This document shows, piece by piece, positions 26,079 to 34,347 of a stretch of 64,000 bases of DNA (positions within the stretch are counted from its first letter, which is position 1; every line of letters starts with the position of its first letter). The stretch is taken from the NCBI GenBank assembly GCA_044224315.1, contig JBGAKR010000002.1, positions 620,001 through 684,000 of the forward strand, in the 5' to 3' direction. A program made the translations under genes and the position numbers. This DNA is from JAGXTF01 sp044224315 (lineage in GTDB: Bacteria; Bacteroidota; Bacteroidia; NS11-12g; UBA955). The notes under the pieces were generated by a model that saw only the letters and a list, made by a program, of their open reading frames with translations, made no database searches and was not told the origin of the DNA.

Positions 26079-26795
26079 ATGCAACTATTCTCAATATTAC
26101 TCGCAGCAGGCACAACAGCCGCAGACACAACCGCCAAAGGTGGAGCCGCCGTTGGTGAAAAAACGGTAGAATTTGTTTCAGCCCCCGTTTTTGATATGTT
26201 GCTCAAAGGTGGCGGAATTATGATTGTACTGCTGCTATTGCTGTTACTGGCAATCTTTTTCATCATTGAAAGATTTTTATACATCAGTGGCAGATCCAAA
26301 ATGGATTACAACTTGCAAAATGTGATTAAAGACAACCTTTCACAAAACCGCCCGGATGCGGCATTGGCCTATTGCGAACGCACCCCTACCGCACAATCGC
26401 AGGTGGTGGCTACCGGCCTTCGCTTTTTGGGTAGTAACATGCGCGAAATTGAAAGTGCCATGGAAACCCGCGCCAATGTTGAACTTAGCGCCATGGAAAG
26501 CAATCTTAACTACCTTAGCCTGGTTAGCCGCATTGCCCCAATGGTGGGTTTCGTAGGAACAATCTGGGGGGTAATTACCATTTTCTATACCATTTCGCAA
26601 AAAGGTACCCTCGAAATCGGCGGTATTTCAGAAGGTTTGTATATTAAAATGGTAACCAGTCTGGCAGGTTTAACGGTGGGTATTATCTCTTACATATTTT
26701 ATACCCTGCTATTGCGCCGTATCGACCGTTTTGCAGACCGTTTGCAAGAGCAGTCACTAAACTTTCTGGAGTTGCTGAACAAGTCTAACCTCTAA
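26079..26795 (+). CDS. ExbB/TolQ/MotA family proton channel
   Basis: A 238-residue inner membrane protein with three transmembrane segments: about 47-65 (IMIVLLLLLLLAIFFIIER), 147-170 and 190-212. The family block SRIAPMVGFVGTIWGVI and SLAGLTVGIISYIFYTLLLRR is present. An N-terminal hydrophobic extension of ~25 residues may be a signal or extra segment. It pairs with the ExbD gene 11 bases downstream to energise TonB- or Tol-type work with proton motive force. In this phylum such pairs serve TonB receptors, Tol-Pal or gliding; I cannot tell which. Confidence 0.93.
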   Translation: MQLFSILLAAGTTAADTTAKGGAAVGEKTVEFVSAPVFDMLLKGGGIMIVLLLLLLLAIFFIIERFLYISGRSKMDYNLQNVIKDNLSQNRPDAALAYCERTPTAQSQVVATGLRFLGSNMREIESAMETRANVELSAMESNLNYLSLVSRIAPMVGFVGTIWGVITIFYTISQKGTLEIGGISEGLYIKMVTSLAGLTVGIISYIFYTLLLRRIDRFADRLQEQSLNFLELLNKSNL

Positions 26796-26806
26796 TTTTA
26801 CAGAAC

Positions 26807-27241
26807 ATGAAAATTCACAGGCGCCGGCGCGATGAAGCCGAGGTTGATGCATCATCCCTGGCTGATATTATGTTCTTTCTGATGCTTTTCTTCCTGATTG
26901 CAAGTACCCTGGCGAATCCCAATGTATTTCCCGTAAATCTGCCTTCACAAAATAAACCGCATCAGCAAATTGTACCCAAATCCATTCCTGTTACCGTAAA
27001 ACGCGAAGGTGATCAATTGCATGTATACATCGAACAAACCGAAGTGGCTTACGATGAACTCGAAGCGAAATTGCTGGCCCTTAAGGATGAATTTAACGAT
27101 CCCAAAAACCCCGAAGGAGGTATGCATGTGGTTTTACGAGTAGACAAACAAACCAATGTACAGGATTTGGTAGACGTATTGCAGGTAGGTGCCAACCTTG
27201 GTGTGAAAATGGTATTGGCCACCGATAAGAAAAAACAATAA
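26807..27241 (+). CDS. ExbD/TolR family protein
   Basis: A 144-residue protein with one N-terminal transmembrane helix (about 22-38) preceded by ASSLADIMFFLMLFFL, in which the Asp at residue 20 is the conserved proton-carrying residue. A periplasmic domain follows, with the typical VVLRVDKQTNVQDLVDVL helix region. Paired with the upstream ExbB. Many Bacteroidota clusters carry two ExbD genes; only one is present here. The next gene follows 9 bases later. Confidence 0.93.
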   Translation: MKIHRRRRDEAEVDASSLADIMFFLMLFFLIASTLANPNVFPVNLPSQNKPHQQIVPKSIPVTVKREGDQLHVYIEQTEVAYDELEAKLLALKDEFNDPKNPEGGMHVVLRVDKQTNVQDLVDVLQVGANLGVKMVLATDKKKQ

Positions 27242-27250
27242 CCCTTTTTT

Positions 27251-28396
27251 GTGAAGCGGATTGCAGCGCTTTTTTTAATTCTGTTCAATCTCTTTTCAGC
27301 CTCTGCCCAGCACGGTTGGGAGGCACGCATACTACCCGGATTTCTGGTACCACACCACGAGGACATGGCCCGGCAAATGACCCATATTACAGGCTTTGAA
27401 GTGGGCCGCGAGTGGAAAGTAGATTCTGCCGGCTATATCGCCCGGCACCAACACCACCCCTATGCCGGCATAGCCTTGTCGTATTTCAATCTGGGCAATG
27501 ATATCAATGGGCATGCATTCTGCATACAAAATTATTACGACGCCGGGATTCCCTTAGGCAAACGCAGCTCTTTCCGGGGCCGTTTTTCGGTAGGCCTGGG
27601 CTACCTTACCAAGGAATACGATATTTATACCAATCCCATGAACCGGTCCATTGGCAGCCATTTCAATGGATTTATGCAAATTCTTACCTATGTGCAAACG
27701 CCATTAACCCAGCGTACCTTTCTACACTTTGGCATTGGCATGTCGCATTTTTCAAATGGAAACTGGAGCATGCCCAATCTGGGTATCAACCTGCCCTCTT
27801 TGGTATTGGGTGTAAAATACCGCGAAAACAACGAAAAATACCTGCATAGCCTTAAAACATACAGCGTGCCTAAAACCATTCAATGGCAATTTTCATCGCG
27901 CTTGGGAAAAAGGCAAATCGGGATAGACAACCCGCGCAATATTGTAAACTATTTGCTGGAAGCAGAAATCATTTATCCGCATAATCCTTTCAGGCAATGG
28001 CGTGTGGGACTGATATCATTTTTCGACCGCACCTATGTGTATACCAAATTTCAACCCCTGCCCTCCAATATACGCCCCAATCAGATTACCGAAATAGCCT
28101 TGCAATGCGGACATGAATACCGCATAGGGCGCTTTGGATTTGTTACCGACCTTGGATTTTATCTGTACCGCCCCGATAGAACCAAACGCATGTATTTTGA
28201 GGGTGTTGGGTTAAAGTTGTATGTAAGCCCCCAATTGGTATTAATAAACCGACTGAAAGCCCACCTTACCAGTGCTGATTATTTTGAGTGGGGCCTTGCC
28301 TATAATTTTACAAGTAAATACAAAGTAAAACCCGGATTTATAAATGGCTTTAGATGGATTTTTAATGCATTTCCGGAAGACAAAAACGCGGACTAA
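27251..28396 (+). CDS. PagL-type acyloxyacyl hydrolase (lipid A 3-O-deacylase related)
   Basis: A 381-residue protein from GTG 27251 with a signal peptide to SASAQ. The central barrel region carries GIGMSHFSNGNWSMPNLGIN, where His166-x-Ser168-Asn169 matches the PagL catalytic His-x-Ser site. Family members are outer membrane beta-barrels that remove the 3-O acyl chain of lipid A. This protein is about twice the length of the Pseudomonas enzyme, as Bacteroidota homologs tend to be. It follows ExbB/ExbD by 9 bases and likely shares their transcript. Its 3' end faces a minus-strand gene, 4 bases apart. Confidence 0.9.
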   Translation: MKRIAALFLILFNLFSASAQHGWEARILPGFLVPHHEDMARQMTHITGFEVGREWKVDSAGYIARHQHHPYAGIALSYFNLGNDINGHAFCIQNYYDAGIPLGKRSSFRGRFSVGLGYLTKEYDIYTNPMNRSIGSHFNGFMQILTYVQTPLTQRTFLHFGIGMSHFSNGNWSMPNLGINLPSLVLGVKYRENNEKYLHSLKTYSVPKTIQWQFSSRLGKRQIGIDNPRNIVNYLLEAEIIYPHNPFRQWRVGLISFFDRTYVYTKFQPLPSNIRPNQITEIALQCGHEYRIGRFGFVTDLGFYLYRPDRTKRMYFEGVGLKLYVSPQLVLINRLKAHLTSADYFEWGLAYNFTSKYKVKPGFINGFRWIFNAFPEDKNAD

Positions 28397-28400
28397 TTTA

Positions 28401-29513
28401 TTAAAAACCACCCATCCAACGGGGTTTTTTAATATCCAGGGTAGATACGTATCTGAAAAATAAACCGCTGGAAAATTCGGTTTTTTTATAGTCTAAATCG
28501 TAATAGGGTTCTACCCTGAAATCCATCCACAATTTATTACCGGCAATGGGCCTCGAAAACACATAGCGCAGCATGGCCAGTCGGCGCACACCCGAGTGCA
28601 GGTAAGGGTCTTTTAAATTTACATTGGTAAACATGGTGTTGCCCAGCGTGGTCTGAAACTCATTGGCATACCACCAGGTAAGCGCTATCTGATGGTATTT
28701 TTTTAATCTGAAACGCAAATTGGTCATGCTGGCCCAGCCATTTTTATAGGGCTGCACGGGGGTAGGAGAATTATCTAAACTATTCAGAAATAAATTCTCT
28801 AAAAAGAAATTGCTGTCGTTGGTTTTAAAACGCAAACCTATCATGGTATTTATACGCGTTGCAATTGGGGTAGGTATGGCCAATCCCTGCCCGCCCTGAT
28901 GGTAGATAGTGGCTGCGGCAGGTATACTGAGAGTTATTCCTCCTGTCTGAACCAAATTTTCTTCGAGACTTTGGCCAAAAATAATCATTTCCTGCCGGCC
29001 CTTCGTTTCATCCATTTTTTGGCGCCACTCCAACCAGGCATCGTAATTCAATCTTTTGCCCTGGCGTTTTGCCTGTAAACCCAATTCTACCGGATGCATA
29101 AAAAGGTTTTCATAATTGAGCATGGGCTCGGGTAAATTATGAAAAATATGGGGCTGAATATTGCCAAGATTATATACCCATTTATTCTTTTTTATTTGAA
29201 AATTAAATATAGGAATTGCTTTGGTAAAAAAACCTGCATCGCCAAAATCTTTTTGCAAAAACACACCCGTGCTAAAGGTTGTATTGGATTGTATGCGATA
29301 ATGCAATAACCCTTTTACCTGAAATCCAAAAATGGTTTCACCGGGATTTATATGGTTAAAATATTCATTGTTTTTTAAAAACTGGGTAGCTTCAAAAGTG
29401 GTACCCCAGCGGCTTTCGGGCATGGCAGGTTGCATCCTGAAAATATCATTGCTCAGCTGGGCATATAAGCTGCCACTGCAGAGTGCTACAATTGCTAAAA
29501 CAATGCCGCGCAT
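28401..29513 (-). CDS. Probable outer membrane protein, unknown family
   Basis: A 370-residue protein from ATG 29513; earlier in-frame codons lack a signal. The signal ends at SLYAQ. The body is rich in amphipathic strands (TTFSTGVFLQKDFG, KWVYNLGNIQPHIFH, LAMLRYVFSRPIAG, KLWMDFRVEPYYDLDY), typical of a larger beta-barrel with 14 or more strands. It ends in RWMGGF. No family name can be given. It is 76 bases downstream of the small protein gene at 29590-30045. Confidence 0.7.
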   Translation of the reverse strand: MRGIVLAIVALCSGSLYAQLSNDIFRMQPAMPESRWGTTFEATQFLKNNEYFNHINPGETIFGFQVKGLLHYRIQSNTTFSTGVFLQKDFGDAGFFTKAIPIFNFQIKKNKWVYNLGNIQPHIFHNLPEPMLNYENLFMHPVELGLQAKRQGKRLNYDAWLEWRQKMDETKGRQEMIIFGQSLEENLVQTGGITLSIPAAATIYHQGGQGLAIPTPIATRINTMIGLRFKTNDSNFFLENLFLNSLDNSPTPVQPYKNGWASMTNLRFRLKKYHQIALTWWYANEFQTTLGNTMFTNVNLKDPYLHSGVRRLAMLRYVFSRPIAGNKLWMDFRVEPYYDLDYKKTEFSSGLFFRYVSTLDIKKPRWMGGF

Positions 29514-29589
29514 GCAGCGAAAATAAACATTTTTAATGGCAAAACCCTTTTTTTCCAGAAAACTACCCAACCCTTGCCAACAATGGGCA

Positions 29590-30045
29590 TCAGCGGCCCG
29601 AGAATACCAACGAATCGGTCAGGTACAAATCATTGCGTGAGGTCCAGGATGCGGAACACCAGCGTATTTCTTTTTTTATAACCCGGGCATGCACCAAATC
29701 TACCATGGCGCACTGAAAATCTTTTTCTTCAGAATCATCGGTAATTTTTCCATTAATTTTCGTTAATTTATAATGTGGAATTATGGCGTATTTGCCGTTT
29801 GGCGATGCATTGATAAATGGGTCGGAATAAATACCGGTATCCCAACCTGCAATTTTTATTGTATCTTTTTTATAAATAATACTGGGTAAAAAACGCCGTT
29901 TTACTACCTGCTTAAAATACAGCTGCACACTGTCATTGACCTTAATCAGTGTGTCATTTTTGATGCCGCCAGGGTGTTGATTTGTAAAAGCAAATCCCAC
30001 CATTATACCTACCACAATAAATAAAAATCCCGGGGTAATTCTCAT
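29590..30045 (-). CDS. Small exported protein of unknown function
   Basis: A 151-residue protein with an N-terminal hydrophobic segment (about 5-20, FLFIVVGIMVGFAF) that is either a signal peptide or an anchor. The rest is a compact beta-rich domain with KYAIIPHYKLTKINGKI and two cysteines (CAMVDL, RWCSAS). It lies 15 bases after the TPR protein gene on the same strand, so the two may be co-expressed. Not recognised. Confidence 0.65.
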   Translation of the reverse strand: MRITPGFLFIVVGIMVGFAFTNQHPGGIKNDTLIKVNDSVQLYFKQVVKRRFLPSIIYKKDTIKIAGWDTGIYSDPFINASPNGKYAIIPHYKLTKINGKITDDSEEKDFQCAMVDLVHARVIKKEIRWCSASWTSRNDLYLTDSLVFSGR

Positions 30046-30060
30046 GCCATTTTATTCTTT

Positions 30061-31866
30061 TTAAATATTATCACCCCGCAATTTACGGTAATGTTTACGC
30101 GCTTCTACATTGTACAAACTACCCGGAAAATCGAGAATTATTTTCTTAAATGCTTCCAGTGCTTTGGTTTTATCATTTAATTTATTTTCGTACAACAAAC
30201 CCAATGCATACCAGCCATTATCGGCCAGAATATCATGACTGAAAGCAATCACCAGGGTTTCATACAACTCTGCAGCATCGGCCAGCCGGCCTTGCTGTTC
30301 GCGTATTTGGGCACGGGCAAATAAAATATCATCACTGAGTGCATTGCCCGGGTATTTTTTGGGAATACTATCCAATAATTGCTCTGCCGAATCGAGTTTA
30401 TTTTGCATGCGCAATAAATCGGCATGGGCATACATTTCCAGTGCATCATAATTACTATCTATTCCCAAATTTTCGGAAATTGTTAGTGCCAGTTCTATGG
30501 CATTATTGGCAATCAACTGGGTGGTGGCGCCTTTCAATACTTCCAACTGTATTTTGGCCCATTCAAAATCTCCCCGAAAATAACTGAGTCTTGCCCTTCT
30601 GAATTTCGCTTCCTGCCCTGTAGCATCCTCTTCAAAATCTTTTTCTACCTGCGCATACATCAGTTCGCTGGTCCATACATCGCCGTCTATTACATAGGCA
30701 TCGCCCAGCATCAATTTGGCAAAGGCCTGTGCCCTGCGGTTTACCCCGGGAGTGGCAATAAATGCCTCCAGCATATCAATGGCCTCTTCGGGCTGATGCA
30801 GGTATTTCATTTCAAGCTCTGCCAGCCGGCTCACTGCCCTGTAACTGCCATCTGAGTAACCGCGGCGCTTAATAAATACCGTAAACTCATTTTTAAGAGC
30901 CAGCAATTCAGCATCCGAAAGTTTAGGTCCGTTTACCAATTGCACATACCGGGTTTCAAGCAGTCCGCTCTCTCCTTCCTGGTAATAGGGTCCATCCTCG
31001 CCAATTTCTTTAATATAGGTATAGCAATTAACAGCCACATCCCAGGCTTCATTGCTCAGGCAAAGCTCGCCTAATTCTATCATGCGATACCCTTTTTCTT
31101 TAAGGCGTTTATCCAATGCACGGGTTTGCACAAAAGCCCCGTTCCAATCTTTTTGTTTAATAAAAGTCCACTTTAATAATTCGGCCAATGAATTATTCTC
31201 GGGCATACGCTGTATTTGCTTGAGCAAAATGGTACGCAACACGGCAAAATCTGCACTATCGGTTACATTCATTTCAAACAATTGCTGGCTTTGCTCAAAA
31301 GGCAAGCCCGAATTAATTACCATGGATACAAACTTGTCCAGCCCCTTTTCACGGTTACCCGTTTCCATATAAAGCATGGCCAGTTGTGAGCTGAAATCGG
31401 TTAATCCTTCAAACACTTTATCTCCCTGCTCATACGTTTTTATGGCATACTCATATTTCAGGCGTTTTTGAAAAGCACCTGCAAGGCGGGTATAGGCCCC
31501 ATAATCTTGTTTTAAATGGCTGATGAGATCATTATACTGCTTTTCAGCCTCCTTCATTTTGCCCTGTTTTTCTAAAACAAAACCCGCATCTACCTGATAC
31601 TGGGCTATCTCATCGTATTTGCGCTGTCTCTTGCGCACCATTTTTTCGGCCTTATCCCAGTTTTTAGTTTCAAGCAAACATGCCAGGTAGCGGTCGTACA
31701 AGTAAATACTTTCAGGCTCTTTTTCACTCAAATCCTGGTAAAGAGACAGGGCCTTATCGTATTCCTTATTTTCGAAATATTGCGCAGCCAGCTTCTCATC
31801 GGCCGTTTGCGCGCCCAGTGAAAAGGTGGTACCTATAAAGAGTAAAATCAGTATATAACGGATCAT
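30061..31866 (-). CDS. Periplasmic or outer-membrane-facing TPR protein
   Basis: A 601-residue protein from ATG 31866 (signal peptide to LGAQ; six upstream codons possible). Beyond the signal it is a long array of helical tetratricopeptide repeats: AAQYFENKEYDKALSLYQDL, then WDKAEKMV, then a C-terminal group with RLADAAELYETL and KTKALEAFKKIILDFPGS. At least 8-10 units can be seen, some degenerate. TPR arrays are protein-binding scaffolds. Together with the small protein 3' of it, this could be an assembly factor. No catalytic domain. Confidence 0.85.
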   Translation of the reverse strand: MIRYILILLFIGTTFSLGAQTADEKLAAQYFENKEYDKALSLYQDLSEKEPESIYLYDRYLACLLETKNWDKAEKMVRKRQRKYDEIAQYQVDAGFVLEKQGKMKEAEKQYNDLISHLKQDYGAYTRLAGAFQKRLKYEYAIKTYEQGDKVFEGLTDFSSQLAMLYMETGNREKGLDKFVSMVINSGLPFEQSQQLFEMNVTDSADFAVLRTILLKQIQRMPENNSLAELLKWTFIKQKDWNGAFVQTRALDKRLKEKGYRMIELGELCLSNEAWDVAVNCYTYIKEIGEDGPYYQEGESGLLETRYVQLVNGPKLSDAELLALKNEFTVFIKRRGYSDGSYRAVSRLAELEMKYLHQPEEAIDMLEAFIATPGVNRRAQAFAKLMLGDAYVIDGDVWTSELMYAQVEKDFEEDATGQEAKFRRARLSYFRGDFEWAKIQLEVLKGATTQLIANNAIELALTISENLGIDSNYDALEMYAHADLLRMQNKLDSAEQLLDSIPKKYPGNALSDDILFARAQIREQQGRLADAAELYETLVIAFSHDILADNGWYALGLLYENKLNDKTKALEAFKKIILDFPGSLYNVEARKHYRKLRGDNI

Positions 31867-31881
31867 GGATATATCAAACAT

Positions 31882-31889
31882 CAAATATA
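31882..31889 (-). promoter_or_regulatory. Putative -7 box (TATATTTG) of the TPR gene
   Basis: An exact TAnnTTTG match on the minus strand ending 15 bases before ATG 31866. Confidence 0.4.
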
Positions 31890-31963
31890 ACGCCGCTTTT
31901 TGGCGTTTGTTTGACCTTTATACAGGAATTGACAAAAAAAGTAAATGATTCGTTGTATGGAAA

Positions 31964-32222
31964 TTAATCCCTGGGCATTTGGCGAATCTCTTCCACCGCT
32001 GCAATATCAATCTGGTCCTAATCACGATTAGATATGCGCTTGGAATGCAACAGATGATTTCTGCACAGGAATGGTGCAGGTACATTTTGTATTTCTACAA
32101 CAGGTGCGATTTCAAGTAATTCAGAAAATTGATCTTTCTCAAACCCGGGAATAGAAGTAAACAAATCCAACTCCATTAAATTGGCACCACAAATTCAAAA
32201 GAAATCGTCTTCAACCTCCATA
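31964..32222 (-). pseudogene. Remnant of a nucleotidyltransferase-like gene with two in-frame stops
   Basis: Reading one frame from 32222 gives MEVEDDFF, a TGA, then CGANLMELDLFTSIPGF, KDQFSELLEI, VPAPFLCRNHLLHSKRISNRD, a TAG, then DQIDIAAVEEIRQM and a final stop at 31964. This is the C-terminal pattern of small nucleotidyltransferases (AbiEii/DUF6036-like): 'iDlLtsi.Gv.f...', '.v.fi....Li.nK.a.gR..D..Dve.l'. Both stops fall inside the conserved block, and the N-terminal nucleotide-binding half is absent, so I read it as decayed. A functional selenocysteine or readthrough gene is very unlikely. Confidence 0.65.
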
Positions 32223-32426
32223 TTTTACTTTTTTACGGAATGCTTTATTGTAGCCTTTTCCATTTGCAAACTCAAGTGGCGTATGCGCATCATCAGCAAA
32301 AACTCTGCGGTATCTGATTTTTTGAATGCCGTTTAAGTTTTTTTCTCTGCTTAAATTTACCCAACATTTCCTTTTCCTGGAAAAAATCAATATGAAAATT
32401 CCCTCCATCCAAGATAAAGTTGGCAT
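32211..32426 (-). pseudogene. Possible further remnant upstream of the nucleotidyltransferase relic
   Basis: A 71-codon open frame ending in RRVFADDAHTPLEFANGKGYNKAFRKKVKYGG-like residues. A second frame over the same bases, from about 32438, reads ILDGGNFHIDFFQEKEMLGKF before a stop. Neither is recognisable as an intact protein. The two half-sensible frames side by side suggest a frameshifted gene. Support is weak. Confidence 0.3.
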
Positions 32427-32487
32427 TATTAATCCTGCAAATCATCTATCGTACCCCCAAGATTAATTATTTAACCCCCCTTTTCCA

Positions 32488-33225
32488 CTAAAACATTTTC
32501 ACAAAATCAGCCGGCTTGGTGGGTGGATGCCAGCTATGATAAAGCCCTTCTGTACGGCTGCGAAACGGCGCTATACCCGCTTTGTAAAATCTAAAAAATA
32601 AATCCCAATCTTCTTTGCCCCAGGTTTTTATTTCTTCATTGTAATACCCGGTCTTTTCTAATTGTTTTTTAGTTGCCCCAAAAATACCTGTACCTTCTGT
32701 AAACCACCTCCAATCGGCCTTATCCGCTTCTATTTGCCATTGGCATATAGGAAACCAGGCAGAATTTTTGCGCACATTTCTTCTATATAAGTCATCCAGA
32801 TTTTTGGGCAAACGCATATCGGCATCGCATACAAAAACATTATTACCCGAGGCCTGTTGGATGGATTTATTAAATACAAGTGAGCGCGAAAACGGAATAT
32901 TTATTTGATTAATAATTAACGGTCCGGGCCATATTTTTTTTATTTCGGTTTCTACCTTTTCAACATCACTGCTATTGCAATCAACCACCGACAAACCAAA
33001 TGCAGATGGGCGATCTACAGTTGCAAGCGAACTTACCAAATTTTGTAACAATGCCTGGCTGCGGTTATAATTGCCTACACAAATCCAGATTATTTCGTCG
33101 GTTTTAGGTACAAAAATGCGGCTCATAAATCCGCGTAAGTCTGTAAAAATACTGCCCCATCCCACCCATTTACGTTGGGGTGATTTTATTACAAACCAGG
33201 CAAAACGGCGGATGGAGGTAAGCAA
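32488..33225 (-). CDS. Glycosyltransferase, GT2 / galactosyltransferase-like
   Basis: A 245-residue protein. Its first start is TTG 33225; ATG 33126 is an alternative that begins just before the catalytic domain. It has a GT-A fold: EIIWICVGNYNRSQALLQNL, then VFVCDADMRLPKNL with the Asp-Ala-Asp (DxD) metal site, then TWGKEDWDLFFRFYKAG, the acidic GT7-type block that completes the acceptor site. Such enzymes add galactose or similar sugars to glycans. No membrane segment is obvious. It may be co-transcribed with the DinB gene 13 bases upstream. Not part of the main polysaccharide operon at 39-45 kb. Confidence 0.85.
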   Translation of the reverse strand: MLTSIRRFAWFVIKSPQRKWVGWGSIFTDLRGFMSRIFVPKTDEIIWICVGNYNRSQALLQNLVSSLATVDRPSAFGLSVVDCNSSDVEKVETEIKKIWPGPLIINQINIPFSRSLVFNKSIQQASGNNVFVCDADMRLPKNLDDLYRRNVRKNSAWFPICQWQIEADKADWRWFTEGTGIFGATKKQLEKTGYYNEEIKTWGKEDWDLFFRFYKAGIAPFRSRTEGLYHSWHPPTKPADFVKMF

Positions 33226-33238
33226 CTTTTAAATAAAT

Positions 33239-33682
33239 TTAACGGCGAAATGAAATAAAATTGGTATCAGGGGGAGCAATATCACTTTCGCGAAGGCTGC
33301 GTGCCACCTGCCCGCGGTGATACATGGCATGCATAACTACATGCGAATAAATATCGGCAATAGAATTTTCAAAAGCATCCCCTTTGGTGTTGGCATATTG
33401 AATAGGGGTGTTTAAATCCATGGCATCCAATACCTGTAAAGAATTACGGTAATTATTTTCAGCAAATTCCATCCATTTTTCTGCCGGAATTCTATCCCAC
33501 ACACCTACTGTAGCAGGCCGGTTTTGAATGCGGCTGTTCCAGATTTCGTGTGCTGCAAGGCTGTGGCTTATCAGTTTCAATGCATCATCGCCCACCGATT
33601 CAATATGCGCCAAAGCGGTAAGTATAATTTTTTTATGGGCCTGAAGGTCGTAGTCAAACCAAAGAGTATACTGCGATTTCAT
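33239..33682 (-). CDS. DinB/YfiT-like protein
   Basis: A 147-residue four-helix protein from ATG 33682; 13 upstream codons are open but lack support. DinB-like features: an early helix with a His (SLAAHEIWNSRI) and a C-terminal HVVMHAMYHRGQVARSL block, whose two histidines with the first would form the family's three-His metal site. Family members are metal-dependent enzymes, some acting on thiols such as bacillithiol; many are uncharacterised. The substrate here is unknown. Confidence 0.88.
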   Translation of the reverse strand: MKSQYTLWFDYDLQAHKKIILTALAHIESVGDDALKLISHSLAAHEIWNSRIQNRPATVGVWDRIPAEKWMEFAENNYRNSLQVLDAMDLNTPIQYANTKGDAFENSIADIYSHVVMHAMYHRGQVARSLRESDIAPPDTNFISFRR

Positions 33683-33759
33683 ATGTTTTAATATTATGCA
33701 ATATTCGCATTCTGCATCCATTTTTTCTGCAATTCACAATTAATTTATTAAGTTTGTTT

Positions 33760-34347
33760 ATGAATCTTCAATCACTCGATGTTGTAAAAATTCTGGGCTA
33801 TGGCCTGTCAGGCTTCGCTTTTTTGCTTGTTTTTCTTGCATTTATGCTGCTGCGCAAAGAGCAAGATAAACCCGAACCCCGCAAAATGATTATCCAAACC
33901 ATTCAGATGTTTATGGGATTGTGCCTGGTATTAAGCATTGCAGTGGGTGTTATTAGCATTCCCATTAGCCGCAACAATAGCCGGTTGCAACAAGTACTGC
34001 AGGATGGAACCGTAATTGCCAGTCAAAGTGAAAAAGCCGAGAAATCGGCCAATGATTTAGCCACTCGTGTTCTATCCAATAATTTGAGTGCCCTGGATAT
34101 TTCCAAGTCCGAAAAAGACATTGCCGCACGGTTGGATAGTATTGATGAAATGGTTTCGGAAAACCGGCCCGAAGATGCGGCTTCACTGCAAGCAGTTGAT
34201 AAATTAAAAGCTTCGGTACAAAGCGATTTTATTAAATTAAAAACGCCAAATCAAAACGAAGATACTCTAAAAGCCGCTGCCCTGCGCATTCAGCTCAGCA
34301 CCCGACAAGCCAAAACCCTGGCTTTGCCCAAATCTATCAGCAATTAA
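33760..34347 (+). CDS. Membrane protein of unknown function with helical C-terminus
   Basis: A 195-residue protein from ATG 33760. Two transmembrane segments lie at about 13-31 (GYGLSGFAFLLVFLAFMLL) and 46-68. The rest is a helical, coiled-coil-like region rich in Ser, Lys and Asp. Its stop overlaps the converging TonB-receptor gene by 4 bases (34344-34347). No family recognised. Confidence 0.65.
   Translation: MNLQSLDVVKILGYGLSGFAFLLVFLAFMLLRKEQDKPEPRKMIIQTIQMFMGLCLVLSIAVGVISIPISRNNSRLQQVLQDGTVIASQSEKAEKSANDLATRVLSNNLSALDISKSEKDIAARLDSIDEMVSENRPEDAASLQAVDKLKASVQSDFIKLKTPNQNEDTLKAAALRIQLSTRQAKTLALPKSISN

Noticed and set aside
28390..28430. Hairpin between the converging PagL-type and outer membrane protein genes
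   Set aside because: The stem is about 7 bp with a long loop and lies mostly within coding sequence; not strong enough to call a terminator.
32018..32020. A recoded stop (readthrough or selenocysteine) in the nucleotidyltransferase-like frame
   Set aside because: There are two different stop codons (TGA and TAG) and no N-terminal catalytic half, so decay is simpler.
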